DNA of 64,000 bases. Origin: Lipingzhangella_A rawalii. GTDB taxonomy: Bacteria; Actinomycetota; Actinomycetes; Streptosporangiales; Streptosporangiaceae. The notes beneath the pieces were generated by a model. That model had not been told where the DNA came from and did not search any database. It saw nothing but the letters and a program-made list of their open reading frames with translations. Positions 8,833 through 17,255 of the stretch are shown here, piece after piece (position 1 is the first letter of the stretch; each line of letters begins with the position of its first letter). Location of the stretch: NCBI RefSeq assembly GCF_031628175.1, contig NZ_JAVLVT010000008.1, positions 62,001 to 126,000 on the forward strand. The letters are read 5' to 3'. Position numbers and translations under genes: made by a program.

Positions 8833-9231
8833 CCACGAACCGGCCCGTTCCGAGGCTGTCCCACACTCCCGCTGGACCTGCCCGGCGGATCCTCCCACCG
8901 CCCCGACACGACGTCCCACGGGTTGTGGCGTGGGGCGTAGTCGGGGGATCACTCTCCGCCCGGACCTCCACATTCCTCGCCGGCCGCCATACCGAGGGGC
9001 GACCCCACTCCCGCAGCCACCCCCGCACCCCCGTTGGCCGGGGGCTCCACGCCTAGGTCAGGGGAACGAACACTCCTCCCGGTTCGCCCGAATCACCTGG
9101 TTCGCGCCACACCGACCAGTTCACATCCTCTGGGATCACCTCAGTGCATCCTTTGCATAGACCGAGGGGGATTATATGGAACTTCGCGGAGCAGCTATTA
9201 TTCTGTGAATAAATGCATGCAAATAAATATA
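8833..9231. other. Gene-free region with sharp fall in GC
   Basis: No gene is supported. Base composition falls abruptly after about 9160, where runs such as AATAAATATATTATGCAT appear. This marks the downstream end of the toxin/immunity locus and fits a foreign-DNA junction. Confidence 0.4.
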
Positions 9232-9441
9232 TTATGCATCCTCAAGTTCGTTCCATGTGTCTGGAAGTCCATGTTTTGACAAAAAAATTCCAAGTCCTGT
9301 TCCTGTCTCTCTTGATATTGGTTCGTCGGTGCGCCATAGCGCCTCACATTCTATGCATATCCATAGAAGTTCCTGTGTCACTCGAAATTTCTGCAAAATA
9401 ACTGATCCATGGCCACATTCTGGGCAGTATCGACGATTCAC
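9232..9441 (-). CDS. Small zinc-ribbon protein, candidate immunity protein
   Basis: A 69-residue acidic protein with two CxxC knuckles, CPEC and CIEC, separated by a beta-strand stretch, followed by a tail ending WNELEDA. Its ATG overlaps the stop of the large PrsW-type gene by four bases (ATGA), so the two are translated together. Small CxxC-x(n)-CxxC proteins of this shape are common beside variable toxin C-termini in actinomycetes. The gene is AT-rich against its surroundings, in keeping with exchange of toxin-immunity cassettes. The immunity role is inferred from position; an alternative is a zinc-ribbon partner unrelated to neutralisation. Confidence 0.6.
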   Translation of the reverse strand: MNRRYCPECGHGSVILQKFRVTQELLWICIECEALWRTDEPISRETGTGLGIFLSKHGLPDTWNELEDA

Positions 9442-11573
9442 GGAATTCTCCTTATGGGATAAGCAGTAACGATAGTTCGCATGTCATTCTTGGTTGATAT
9501 GAGAACATTTGTTTCTCCTCTGGTTCCAATTTGAGTCCCCATGTCGATAACGAAGTTATGATTCCCCCTTCTCTGTCCCAGGTAGCGGCCGTGGGTGTTT
9601 CGCATGCTCCAGGCTTGGTCGACTATTTGCAGTGCTCTGGTTCTGTCTCCTCCCACATTAAATACAGTGTGGTTGGGCTTACTGGGGTTGGGTCGTGTAT
9701 GGTCCAATATATGGTCGATCCGATGTCCTTCCCTTGCGCCTGGACCGAATATCAATCCGCTCGGACTCCGATACCGGTTCCCGGGAAGAGTCTGGAATCC
9801 CTGAGGGAGGACCACACGAGCACCCGGTGGGAAGAATCGACCCAGGGCCACGATCGTGGCGGCGTAGGCGAGGTCGGCGGGGGTTCCGGTGCGGATGGCG
9901 TTGGCAAGATCACGTCCGCTGGCTGCGATTCCCGCGCCTAGGGAAGCCCATCCCAGTGCACCCCAGGCTCCAACCCCAGGAATCAGTAGGAGACCGGCCG
10001 CAGCACCACCGATGATGAGGGTTTGTTCGAGGGGGTCCAGACCGTGCCACCAGTCGGCCAAGGCTTCCAGCCGCGGCGCGAGGAATGCCTGTGACCCAGC
10101 GTCGACCAGGATGGCCGGCAGGAGGAAGGTCGCTGCGAACAGCACCACCAGTAGCGCGGCGGTGATCCCGTGCAGAAAGGAACCGGTCGCCCACATTCGG
10201 CCTCGTGGCGGGTCATCTCGCCGTGGCCGGCCGGCCGCACGATGGATGCCATAGGCCAATTCCCGCCGACGGCGTACGAACATCATGGAACGCGGATGGT
10301 ACGGCGGGGCGCGGAACAATGTCCGTGTCTGGAACCGAAGATCGCTGACAATGTTGGAGACGACAGCCAGTGACACCGTCCTCGGAGGCTCGCCAACATG
10401 CGGAATTGGCGGGAGCTGGCTGTGGTAGTGAACCACGACCCGGTAGTCCAGATAGACGCCAAGCAAGACCAGGACGAGCAGGGCAGGACGCGCGGCCATC
10501 CCAGAGCCGGTAAGTTCGTGGATCAACCCCAGCTCAGGTGGGAGGAGGGTTCCGAGGCTGACGTGGTCGTTCCACGCCATGTGGTCGAGCGTCACCCAAG
10601 CCAGCACCAGCATTGGCAGGGGAGCGAACAGGACGGGCCGGTAACGCACCATCAGCGCGATGCCACCGGCCACCAGGCCGGTCCATACTGCGTGCCCAGA
10701 AGACTCTACGACGTGGTCCCCGGCCCAGCCAGGAAACAGCGTGAACAGCGAGTAGTTGTGGGCCGCAGCCTCTGAGAGGTCCGTAAAGGCCTCCCAGAAC
10801 CCAAGGGGGAGAACTCCCTGCTCCACCGTGCCGCGCACCGCGTTTTCCGCGACCCCGAACCCGGCACCGCAGGCCGCTCCCAGCAGGGTGTGGTCCACCA
10901 CCCCGAACCGTCGGGCGCGATTGCGGGCGAAGATCAACAACGCCAGCAGCGGGACGAGCTTCAGGGGTTCTTCGGTCGGCCCCGCGATGAAGACACTCGA
11001 CTCAACGTCGCGGGACTGCCAGCCCAGCCACGCCATGAGTACCCACTGGACCGCGAAGATGACCGGTGCCCACAGCGTGCCAACGACCACCATGGCCAAG
11101 TAGCCGCGCAGCGGAACGCTGCGCGAACGCCCGAGTAGGGCGAGTTGGAACGCCAGGGTGAACACACCTAGCCAGATCGGGATCGCGCCCCTGGTGTCGG
11201 GTACCAGGACCAGCATCAGCACCAAGATCCCGATGCTGAGCCAGGTGATCAGGTAGTACAGCTGGCTGAGGAACCGGCTAGTACAGGGAAACAGCCTCGT
11301 CAGGCGTGCCAGGAATCGCGCCAGGCGTTCCGCAACATCCGGTGGTGGTCCGCGGTGCCCGCGCGGTTGCGGGCCGCTCGACGGCAGGGCCGGTAGTGGA
11401 GGTTGGCCGCCGGGCGGTGCGGGGTGCCCCTGCCCGGGTGGGGTGCCGCCCGAATGCCAGCCGCCGTGGCTGTGTGGGGGTTGCCAGGCTGGTGGACCGT
11501 GCGGTGCGTCACGGCCATGTCTGGGAGGCCATGCCACCGGAAGATCATCCTGTTCGGAACAGAAATAGAGCAT
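9438..11573 (-). CDS. PrsW-type intramembrane protease with C-terminal toxin-like domain
   Basis: A 711-residue protein in three parts. Residues 1-80 are rich in Pro, Gly and His. Residues 100-400 hold about eight membrane helices and the PrsW/CAAX-like signature: EEPLK (201-205), GAGFGVAEN (236-244), HAVWTG (H294) and DHMAWN (H331). A further hydrophobic stretch follows. The last 110 residues are soluble, with histidines in REGHRIDHILDH and KPNHTVF and a terminal IVTAYPIRR. That ending recalls EndoU/BECR-type nuclease toxins, but I cannot name the family. The likely role is a membrane-anchored polymorphic toxin that cuts or exports its own C-terminus. Start uncertain: ATG 11573 lacks a Shine-Dalgarno sequence, and GTG 11534 is possible. 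Confidence 0.7.
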   Translation of the reverse strand: MLYFCSEQDDLPVAWPPRHGRDAPHGPPAWQPPHSHGGWHSGGTPPGQGHPAPPGGQPPLPALPSSGPQPRGHRGPPPDVAERLARFLARLTRLFPCTSRFLSQLYYLITWLSIGILVLMLVLVPDTRGAIPIWLGVFTLAFQLALLGRSRSVPLRGYLAMVVVGTLWAPVIFAVQWVLMAWLGWQSRDVESSVFIAGPTEEPLKLVPLLALLIFARNRARRFGVVDHTLLGAACGAGFGVAENAVRGTVEQGVLPLGFWEAFTDLSEAAAHNYSLFTLFPGWAGDHVVESSGHAVWTGLVAGGIALMVRYRPVLFAPLPMLVLAWVTLDHMAWNDHVSLGTLLPPELGLIHELTGSGMAARPALLVLVLLGVYLDYRVVVHYHSQLPPIPHVGEPPRTVSLAVVSNIVSDLRFQTRTLFRAPPYHPRSMMFVRRRRELAYGIHRAAGRPRRDDPPRGRMWATGSFLHGITAALLVVLFAATFLLPAILVDAGSQAFLAPRLEALADWWHGLDPLEQTLIIGGAAAGLLLIPGVGAWGALGWASLGAGIAASGRDLANAIRTGTPADLAYAATIVALGRFFPPGARVVLPQGFQTLPGNRYRSPSGLIFGPGAREGHRIDHILDHTRPNPSKPNHTVFNVGGDRTRALQIVDQAWSMRNTHGRYLGQRRGNHNFVIDMGTQIGTRGETNVLISTKNDMRTIVTAYPIRRIP

Positions 11574-11838
11574 CGGGGGAATGTGGCGATTACCGTAACA
11601 AGGGCGCGAGAACGATCATGTCTGGGATTGGGTTATCGAAAATCCGACATGGCTTCCCGTTGGCCTGTGATCTCGCTGTGGAATCCCGGGGCGGAAATGA
11701 TTATCTTTGTGTGTCCTCAGTGGATTCTGATCGCTCTCGCCGGGGATCCATGATCATCTGGTGTTCATGATCGCTAGCAGCTGTAGATCGTGATGATGCT
11801 GGACGGAGCGGGTGCGCGCATGACGGCCACCGTCGATC
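11574..11838. other. Intergenic region next to IS remnant
   Basis: No gene is supported. Several GATC-containing near-repeats (around 11742-11798) lie next to the transposase remnant and may be part of its decayed end. Confidence 0.3.
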
Positions 11839-12130
11839 ATGGCGATTGTGCTGATCAACAATGGGACCGTGGCCGCGGGCCACAGCATCGACGTTGCCCG
11901 CTGGCGCGGTGGCTTCGATGACCTGATGGGACGAATCGCGGGCCGCTTCGCCCGCGTGGAGCCCCGGCGGCGAGCCGGGCGGCTGGTCCAGGGCCTGTTG
12001 GCGGACCCGCCCCGCAAGAACTGCGGGACGATCGCGGAATGGGCCGGAGCGGACACACCACACCCCATGCAGCACCCGTTGAGCAGGGGCTCGTGGAACG
12101 CCGATGGCGTACGCGAGGACGTGCAGCGCC
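11839..12130 (+). pseudogene. IS701-family transposase remnant (N-terminal part)
   Basis: About 80 codons match the start of IS701-type transposases: RWRGGFDDLMGRIAGRFARV, RRRAGRLVQGLLAD, RKNCGTIAEWAG and MQHPLSRGSWNADGVR. After roughly position 12130 the frame continues without family resemblance, so the DDE catalytic core is missing. It cannot be active and marks an old insertion beside the toxin gene. Confidence 0.75.
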
Positions 12131-12176
12131 AGTACACCGGCACGGTGCATCCCGGACCGAAGCACCACCCGGCATC

Positions 12177-12231
12177 GGGGGTGCCCCGGTCAGTGCGGAG
12201 CACCCCCGCGGCCCCGCGGCCTCGGGGCCGC
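12177..12231 (-). terminator. Double hairpin after the NDH-2-like gene
   Basis: Two adjacent perfect hairpins: GGGGGTGC/GCACCCCC (12177-12184 with 12200-12207) and GCGGCCCC/GGGGCCGC (12208-12215 with 12224-12231), just past the flavoprotein stop codon. Confidence 0.6.
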
Positions 12232-12238
12232 GTCGGCC

Positions 12239-13423
12239 TCAGCGGTTGGCGGACTCGGTCCGCAGCGCAGCGATCTGTGCGGGACGGCGGCGAACCGGCC
12301 GGTAGGGGCCGGGGTGGCGTACGGGCCACGCCGCGCCACGAGAGATGAACTCCTTGACCCGCGCCGCCTTCCGGCCGGTGAGGACGCGTCCGGTCACAGT
12401 GTCGTCGGCCCGCACGAGCTGGACGAGCCCGTCGTTGCGACCCAGGCTGACGCACTGGCCGAAGAACCGGAACCAGAACGTTCCGGGCCGACGTCCGGTC
12501 AGCCGGGCGGCGATCACATCCGCGGCCTTCCCTGCCATCGGGCTCCCGGCCGCGCAACACATCCGTAGTTCGGCCCCGCCCGGGCCCGCCACCGCGGCCG
12601 CGTCCCCAACCGCGTACACCTCCGGGTGCGACCGGGACCGCATGGTGGCGTCCACCTGGATGCGTCCCGTGGGTGTCACGGCCAACCCGGCCTCCCGCGC
12701 GATCTCCGGCGGCCGGAAGCCCGCGGCCCACACCGTCGTGTCTGCCGGGATCTCCGTGCCATCGGGGGTGATCAGGGTCTCCGGATTTACCGTGCTGACA
12801 CTCGTCTCGTCGCGCACCTCCACGTCGAGGCGATCCAGGACACGCCGCAGGTGCCGCTGCGCCGGTGTCGAGAGCCACCCGCCGACCCGGCCGGCGTCCA
12901 GGAGCATCACCCGGTGCTCCGGGTAGCTCTCGGCGAGCTCGGTCGCGGTCTCGATCCCGGTCAGCCCCCCACCGACTACCGCCACGGCCTGGGCCTCCCG
13001 CTCGGCGAGACGCTGGCGCAGTGCGGCGGCGTCTGCGGCGCCCGACACTGACCAGGTGTGCTCGGCGGCCCCGGGTACCGAACCGGTGTCGGTGACGCTG
13101 CCCAGGGCGTAGACCAGGGTGTCGTAGCCAAGCGTGCGTCCGGCGCCGTCTGCCGCCAGCTCTACCTCGCGGTGTTCCACGTCCAGGCGGACCACCCGAT
13201 CGACAACCAGCTGCACGCAGGTGCCGTGCAGGAGTTCCACCAGCGGGCGGCGCGGCAGCTGCTGGTTGGCAGCCACCTGATGCAACCGGATCCGTTCCAC
13301 GAAGTCCGGATCGGCGTTCACCAGGGTCACGTCCACGGTTTCGGCCCGGAGCTGGGCGGCGATTCGCTTTGCCGCGATCAGGCCGGCGTACCCGGCTCCC
13401 AGGACCACGATGCGATGACGCAT
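12239..13423 (-). CDS. NDH-2-like FAD-dependent pyridine nucleotide oxidoreductase
   Basis: A 394-residue two-dinucleotide-binding flavoprotein. The N-terminal FAD motif is VLGAGYAGLIAAKRI; the second (NADH) Rossmann motif is VAVVGGGLTGIETATELAE near residue 150; the FAD ribityl-binding motif is VYAVGDAAAV near 290. The order and length fit the NDH-2/FIP1-like family of NADH:quinone oxidoreductases, and there is no redox CxxC, so thioredoxin-reductase-type chemistry is unlikely. It lies directly downstream of an ECF41 sigma factor on the same strand. Oxidoreductases are standard targets of ECF41 factors, so it is probably that sigma factor's target. Confidence 0.8.
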   Translation of the reverse strand: MRHRIVVLGAGYAGLIAAKRIAAQLRAETVDVTLVNADPDFVERIRLHQVAANQQLPRRPLVELLHGTCVQLVVDRVVRLDVEHREVELAADGAGRTLGYDTLVYALGSVTDTGSVPGAAEHTWSVSGAADAAALRQRLAEREAQAVAVVGGGLTGIETATELAESYPEHRVMLLDAGRVGGWLSTPAQRHLRRVLDRLDVEVRDETSVSTVNPETLITPDGTEIPADTTVWAAGFRPPEIAREAGLAVTPTGRIQVDATMRSRSHPEVYAVGDAAAVAGPGGAELRMCCAAGSPMAGKAADVIAARLTGRRPGTFWFRFFGQCVSLGRNDGLVQLVRADDTVTGRVLTGRKAARVKEFISRGAAWPVRHPGPYRPVRRRPAQIAALRTESANR

Positions 13424-13559
13424 GAGCAGCCACCTTCCGTTGTCAGTGGCGCCCCCGGTAGGCCGGGCGACGCCGTCTGGTGCGTCACCCCCTGAACCGA
13501 GCGCGGCGGCGGTTCCTGACAGTACGGGATGGTGATCTGAGTCACAGAGAAGGGGTGGG

Positions 13560-14528
13560 TTAGGCCTCGACTCGCCACAGCGGCATCGGTGCCGCCACCT
13601 GCTTCCACTGTCGGTCCACGAATGCCAGTTTCTCCGGGTTGGCGGTGGTATGCATGGTGGTGACGATTCCGTCGTGGACCTCGAGAGTGCTCACTGCGAT
13701 CACCGATCCGTCCAAGGTGATGAGCAGCGCGGGTCGGGCGTTGGCCTCCGTGGCGTGGGCTTCCAGCGTGCCGTGGCCGATGTGCGCGGCGACCTGCGGC
13801 GGGAGCCGATCGACGAGGCCGCGCAGGAGCCGGGCCACCTTGCTCGCCCCCACGACGGGCCGGCGGGCCGCGGCGACCCGGCCGCCACCGTCCGCCCACG
13901 AGGTCACCTCCGCGGCCAGCAGCGCCTCAAGCTGAGAGGGATCCTCGCCGCTGGCGGCGGCGAAGAACCGTTCCACGATGCGCTGGTGTTCCGGTTCGGC
14001 AGCGGAAAAGCGGCGAGGTCCGTTCTCGGTGACCCGCTGGCGCGCGCGCCGATACAGCTGCTGGGCGTTAGCCTCGCTGACCCCGATGGTCTCCGCGACG
14101 GCGCGGTGGCTGTAGGCGAAGGCCTCCCGCAGCACGAACGCGGCGCGCTCCGGCGGAGTGAGCTGTTCCAGCAGCATCAGCAGCGCCATGGACACCGACT
14201 CGCGTTGTTCCACGGTCTCCAGGGGCCCCAGCGCCGGATCCGGGGTGAGCACTGGTTCCGGCAGCCACGGACCGACGTAGGCCTCCCGGCGCGCGCGGGC
14301 CGAGCCCAGCCGGTTCAGGCACTGCCGGGTGAGGACTGTGGCGAGCCAGGCCTCGGGGACCTCGATCCCGTCCCGGTCGGCCGCCGCCCAGCGCAGGTAG
14401 GTGTCCTGGACCGCGTCCTCGGCCTCCGCTGCCGAGCCGAGCATCCGGTAGGCGAGTGCGAACAACCGTGGCCGCTGCCGCTCGAACTCCGCGGCAGCCG
14501 ACTCGGCTTCGGGGGACGGTGGGGCCAC
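13560..14528 (-). CDS. sigJ: ECF41-group RNA polymerase sigma factor with SnoaL-like C-terminal domain
   Basis: A 322-residue extracytoplasmic-function sigma factor. Region 2 (residues 15-85) includes LAYRMLGSAAEAEDAVQDTYLRW, and region 4 (about 115-170) includes EAFAYSHRAVAETIGVSEANAQQLYRRA. The interdomain motif WLPEP and the late NPEKL are diagnostic of group ECF41, whose SnoaL-like extension (180-322) replaces a separate anti-sigma factor and modulates activity. No anti-sigma gene is nearby, as expected. The start is GTG at 14528. The flavoprotein gene 137 bases downstream is the likely regulated partner. Confidence 0.87.
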   Translation of the reverse strand: MAPPSPEAESAAAEFERQRPRLFALAYRMLGSAAEAEDAVQDTYLRWAAADRDGIEVPEAWLATVLTRQCLNRLGSARARREAYVGPWLPEPVLTPDPALGPLETVEQRESVSMALLMLLEQLTPPERAAFVLREAFAYSHRAVAETIGVSEANAQQLYRRARQRVTENGPRRFSAAEPEHQRIVERFFAAASGEDPSQLEALLAAEVTSWADGGGRVAAARRPVVGASKVARLLRGLVDRLPPQVAAHIGHGTLEAHATEANARPALLITLDGSVIAVSTLEVHDGIVTTMHTTANPEKLAFVDRQWKQVAAPMPLWRVEA

Positions 14529-14651
14529 GGGCCCAGGCTAGCCAGCGCCGCGGCTCGCGCACAGGGGCTGCCGCGGATTCCCGCGAAGTCTGGGGCAGAG
14601 TCGCTGGGGCTCGGCAGCGTCCGGGAGTGTGCCCGGGCCGCGTTGGCGCGG

Positions 14652-15893
14652 CTAATGCCCCCGCGGCGTCGGGGTTTCGGCGGGGACGAGGTCCCGGACT
14701 ACGCGGCTGGGCTTGCCGGTGAGGCTCGTGGCGATCAGGCGTCCCACCCCGGGCAGCGTGGCGATGTTGAGGAACAGCCGGCGCAGCCACAGCCGTACCG
14801 GGTCTGCGGGCAGGAACCACGAGGTGCCCGTGCGGGCGGCACGCTGGCGCTCGGTGACCACGGGCCGCCACCTCTGCTCGTAGCGGTGCAGTGCCTCGGG
14901 CACGGACGCGGACCGCGCGAGCTCCTCGGCAAGCACGAAGGCGCCGCCGACCGCCAAAGACGCACCCTGCCCCGCCAGCAACGACACCGCCTGGCAGGCG
15001 TCCCCCAGCAGCACGGTCCGACCCTGGCTCCAGCGGTCCATCTCGATTTGGGCGACCTGGTCGTAGTAGACCTCGTCGCCCGGCGGGCACAGCTCCAGCA
15101 CGTCGGGAACCACCCAGTCCAGCCCGGCGCATGCGCTACGCACGGCCTGGCGGGCGTCGCCTGGCAGGGTCGCATCCGCAGTGCGGTGGACGGTGAACGC
15201 CGCCACGCGGTCGTCGTCCAGCGCGTAGAGGCCCAGCTGCGCACCGAGACTGTCGGTCATCAGGAAGCGCCCGGCCGTGGCGGCGTGGATCCGGGCGTCG
15301 CGGAACTGGAACGCGGAGGTGTGGAAGCCAAGGAAGCGGAGATAGTCCCGCTCGGAGCCGAAGACGAGACCGCGCACTGTGGAGTGGATACCGTCGGCGC
15401 CGGCGAGCAGTTCGGCGTCCAGAGTCTCGCCACTGGTCAGCTCGACGCGGACGGTGTCGGCGTCCGCGCCGTCGGCGACCCGCACCGGGGCGGTGCCGAA
15501 GCGCATCTCCACGCGTTCGGGTAGCGCCTCGCGCAGGGCACGTTCGAGGTCCGGGCGCATGAGCGAGACGAGGCCGCTGTCGAGGGATCGGGCGAACTGC
15601 TCGAAAGCGATGGCCGCGCGCCTGCGTCCGCGTTCGTCCACGAGTACCGCTTCCTGCACGTCGTGCCCCAGCTCCCGGATCCGGGGCAGGAGGCCCATGG
15701 CCGCCGCGGCGTCGTGCCCCGGACCGAAGAAGTCGATCATGTAGCCCTGGGGTCGGGGGCCGGGAGCACGTTCCACAACGGTGACGTGCCAGCCGTGGGT
15801 GTCCAGGCGGTTGGCGAGGGTGAGTCCGGCGATTCCGGCGCCGACGACGATGGCCCGGGGCGCCTGCTTCGACTGGGGCGTGGTGTCGCTCAT
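14652..15893 (-). CDS. FAD-dependent aromatic-type monooxygenase
   Basis: A 413-residue class A flavin monooxygenase: N-terminal GxGxxG in VVGAGIAGLTLANRL with the ERAPGPRPQG loop; the DG motif in LLAGADGIHSTVR; the GD motif in RTVLLGDACQAVSLLAGQGAS. Enzymes of this type hydroxylate or epoxidise aromatic and polyketide substrates, or inactivate antibiotics (TetX, Rox). The start at 15893 overlaps the stop of the upstream TetR gene by four bases, so the regulator and enzyme form one translational unit. That arrangement is typical of resistance or degradation genes induced by their substrate; the substrate is not known. Confidence 0.82.
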   Translation of the reverse strand: MSDTTPQSKQAPRAIVVGAGIAGLTLANRLDTHGWHVTVVERAPGPRPQGYMIDFFGPGHDAAAAMGLLPRIRELGHDVQEAVLVDERGRRRAAIAFEQFARSLDSGLVSLMRPDLERALREALPERVEMRFGTAPVRVADGADADTVRVELTSGETLDAELLAGADGIHSTVRGLVFGSERDYLRFLGFHTSAFQFRDARIHAATAGRFLMTDSLGAQLGLYALDDDRVAAFTVHRTADATLPGDARQAVRSACAGLDWVVPDVLELCPPGDEVYYDQVAQIEMDRWSQGRTVLLGDACQAVSLLAGQGASLAVGGAFVLAEELARSASVPEALHRYEQRWRPVVTERQRAARTGTSWFLPADPVRLWLRRLFLNIATLPGVGRLIATSLTGKPSRVVRDLVPAETPTPRGH

Positions 15894-16480
15894 TCGGGCT
15901 CCTCGGTGGGTTGTGCGAGGTGACTGGTGACGAGGCGGCGCAGGACGGACGCGGCAGCTGGCGCGGTCAGCTGCGGATTGGTGGCCCGGTGGAGCATCAT
16001 GCCGTCGATGGCGGCGGCGAGAACCCCGGCGGTCGCGGCGGGTTCGGCCACACCGTGGGCTTCCAGCCAGCCTGTGAGGGTGTCGCGGAACCGCCCCAGG
16101 ATCTCGGCGATGCTGCGGTGAAGTTCCGCGTCGCGGGTCGCGGCGAGTACGGCTTCCAGAAAGAGCTGGCTGGTGGGGTCGTCCCCCGGGTAGGTGTCCA
16201 GTTCCGCCAGCAGCCCGTCGATGCCCGCCGTGAGCGTGGTTCGGGTGTCCAGGTGGGCGCTGAGGTCGTGGGCGACGGCACTGATGACCCCGATCGCGGC
16301 CTCCCGTAGCAGGGCCGACACCGAGGCGTAGTGGTAGTGCACCAGCCCCGGCGTGACCCCGGCCCGGTCGGCCAGTGCCCGGGTACTCACCGCGGACCAG
16401 CCGCGTTCGGCGATCAGCTCGACCGCGGCCCCACATAGCCGTTGCCGCACCTGGCGTCCCTGTTCCGTCGCCGTTTCCAC
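15890..16480 (-). CDS. TetR-family regulator of the adjacent monooxygenase
   Basis: A 196-residue TetR-type repressor. The helix-turn-helix is VSTRALADRAGVTPGLVHYHY (about residues 28-50) and the C-terminal ligand domain is helical. The GTG at 16480 is preceded by AAGGGTGGGGG. The frame extends to 16597, but the extra residues run across the promoter region and carry no domain. Its position first in a two-gene operon implies autoregulation and control of the monooxygenase. Confidence 0.82.
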   Translation of the reverse strand: METATEQGRQVRQRLCGAAVELIAERGWSAVSTRALADRAGVTPGLVHYHYASVSALLREAAIGVISAVAHDLSAHLDTRTTLTAGIDGLLAELDTYPGDDPTSQLFLEAVLAATRDAELHRSIAEILGRFRDTLTGWLEAHGVAEPAATAGVLAAAIDGMMLHRATNPQLTAPAAASVLRRLVTSHLAQPTEEPE

Positions 16481-16557
16481 CTGGAACCCCCACCCTTGAC
16501 CTAGACGATCGCCTTGGGCAATTGACCAATCACGAGTATGGCACATCCCAGCGATCC

Positions 16558-17097
16558 GTGGCGGCGCGCGGCCGGCTGCGTAGCGGCACCGAGGCACAGC
16601 TGCCGGAGACCCAGGCGTGGCGCCGGGCCGTCACCCGGCTGGGCGTACGGCCCACCCAGTACCGATGCGCGGCGGAGTCGCTGTTGCGGCGGTTGCGCCG
16701 AGGCGGTGCACGACCCCGGGTGCATCCGGTGGTGGACCTGTGCAACGACGCCTCGGTGTACTTCGCGATCCCCGTGGCGGGGCTCGACACTGCCCGCGTC
16801 ACCACGGGAATCGAGGTGGGCTACGCGGCGGGCACCGAACACTCTGTGCCCCTCGGTGGTGAGACGGAGCATCCCGAGCCCGGCGAGGTGAGTTTCCTGG
16901 ACGCAGCCGGCCGGGTGCACGCCCGTCTCTGGACCAACCGACAGAGCGGCCATTTGGTGGTGCGTCCGGACACGCGCGAGGTGCTGACCGCCGCCGAGGC
17001 CCTGCACGGCTTCGCCCGCGACCGTGACCACGAAGACCGATACCGGACTGTGACTTTCAGCTCGTGCGTGCCGCTTCTTCAGCAGCTCTGCGTATGA
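16558..17097 (+). CDS. B3/B4 tRNA-editing-type domain protein, possibly N-truncated
   Basis: About 180 residues resembling free-standing B3/B4 domains (the editing domain of phenylalanyl-tRNA synthetase beta): VDLCNDASVYFAIPVAGLD, then PEPGEVSFLDAAGRVHAR and WTNRQSGHLVV. Free-standing members are thought to hydrolyse misacylated tRNA. Those I recall are about 220 residues; here no ATG with a ribosome site is in frame, and GTG 16558 or TTG 16522 are the only plausible starts. The gene may therefore be truncated at its N-terminus, or translated from a leaderless message off the promoter shared with the TetR gene. Confidence 0.6.
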   Translation: MAARGRLRSGTEAQLPETQAWRRAVTRLGVRPTQYRCAAESLLRRLRRGGARPRVHPVVDLCNDASVYFAIPVAGLDTARVTTGIEVGYAAGTEHSVPLGGETEHPEPGEVSFLDAAGRVHARLWTNRQSGHLVVRPDTREVLTAAEALHGFARDRDHEDRYRTVTFSSCVPLLQQLCV

Positions 17098-17152
17098 TCG
17101 TCGCAGGTGGGGGCACATGTTGCGTTCCTGCGGCTCTGTCTGTACATGCCCT

Positions 17153-17173
17153 TGCGTGTGCAGTGCACACGCA
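17153..17173. terminator. Bidirectional hairpin between convergent genes
   Basis: Perfect 9-bp arms TGCGTGTGC and GCACACGCA around AGT, between the converging B3/B4 and kinase-like genes. Confidence 0.5.
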
Positions 17174-17255
17174 CTGCGTGTGGTTTGCGTACGCAGCGGT
17201 CTTGCGCTACTTCGATTGCTCCCCCTATGTGCCCGGATTGCGGTCGCGACGCTGG

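Noticed and set aside
13496..13559. Possible ECF41 promoter (TGTCAGG at 13515-13521 on the reverse strand) before the flavoprotein gene
   Set aside because: The -35-like element differs from the TGTCACA consensus as I recall it, and no CGTC lies at the right spacing.
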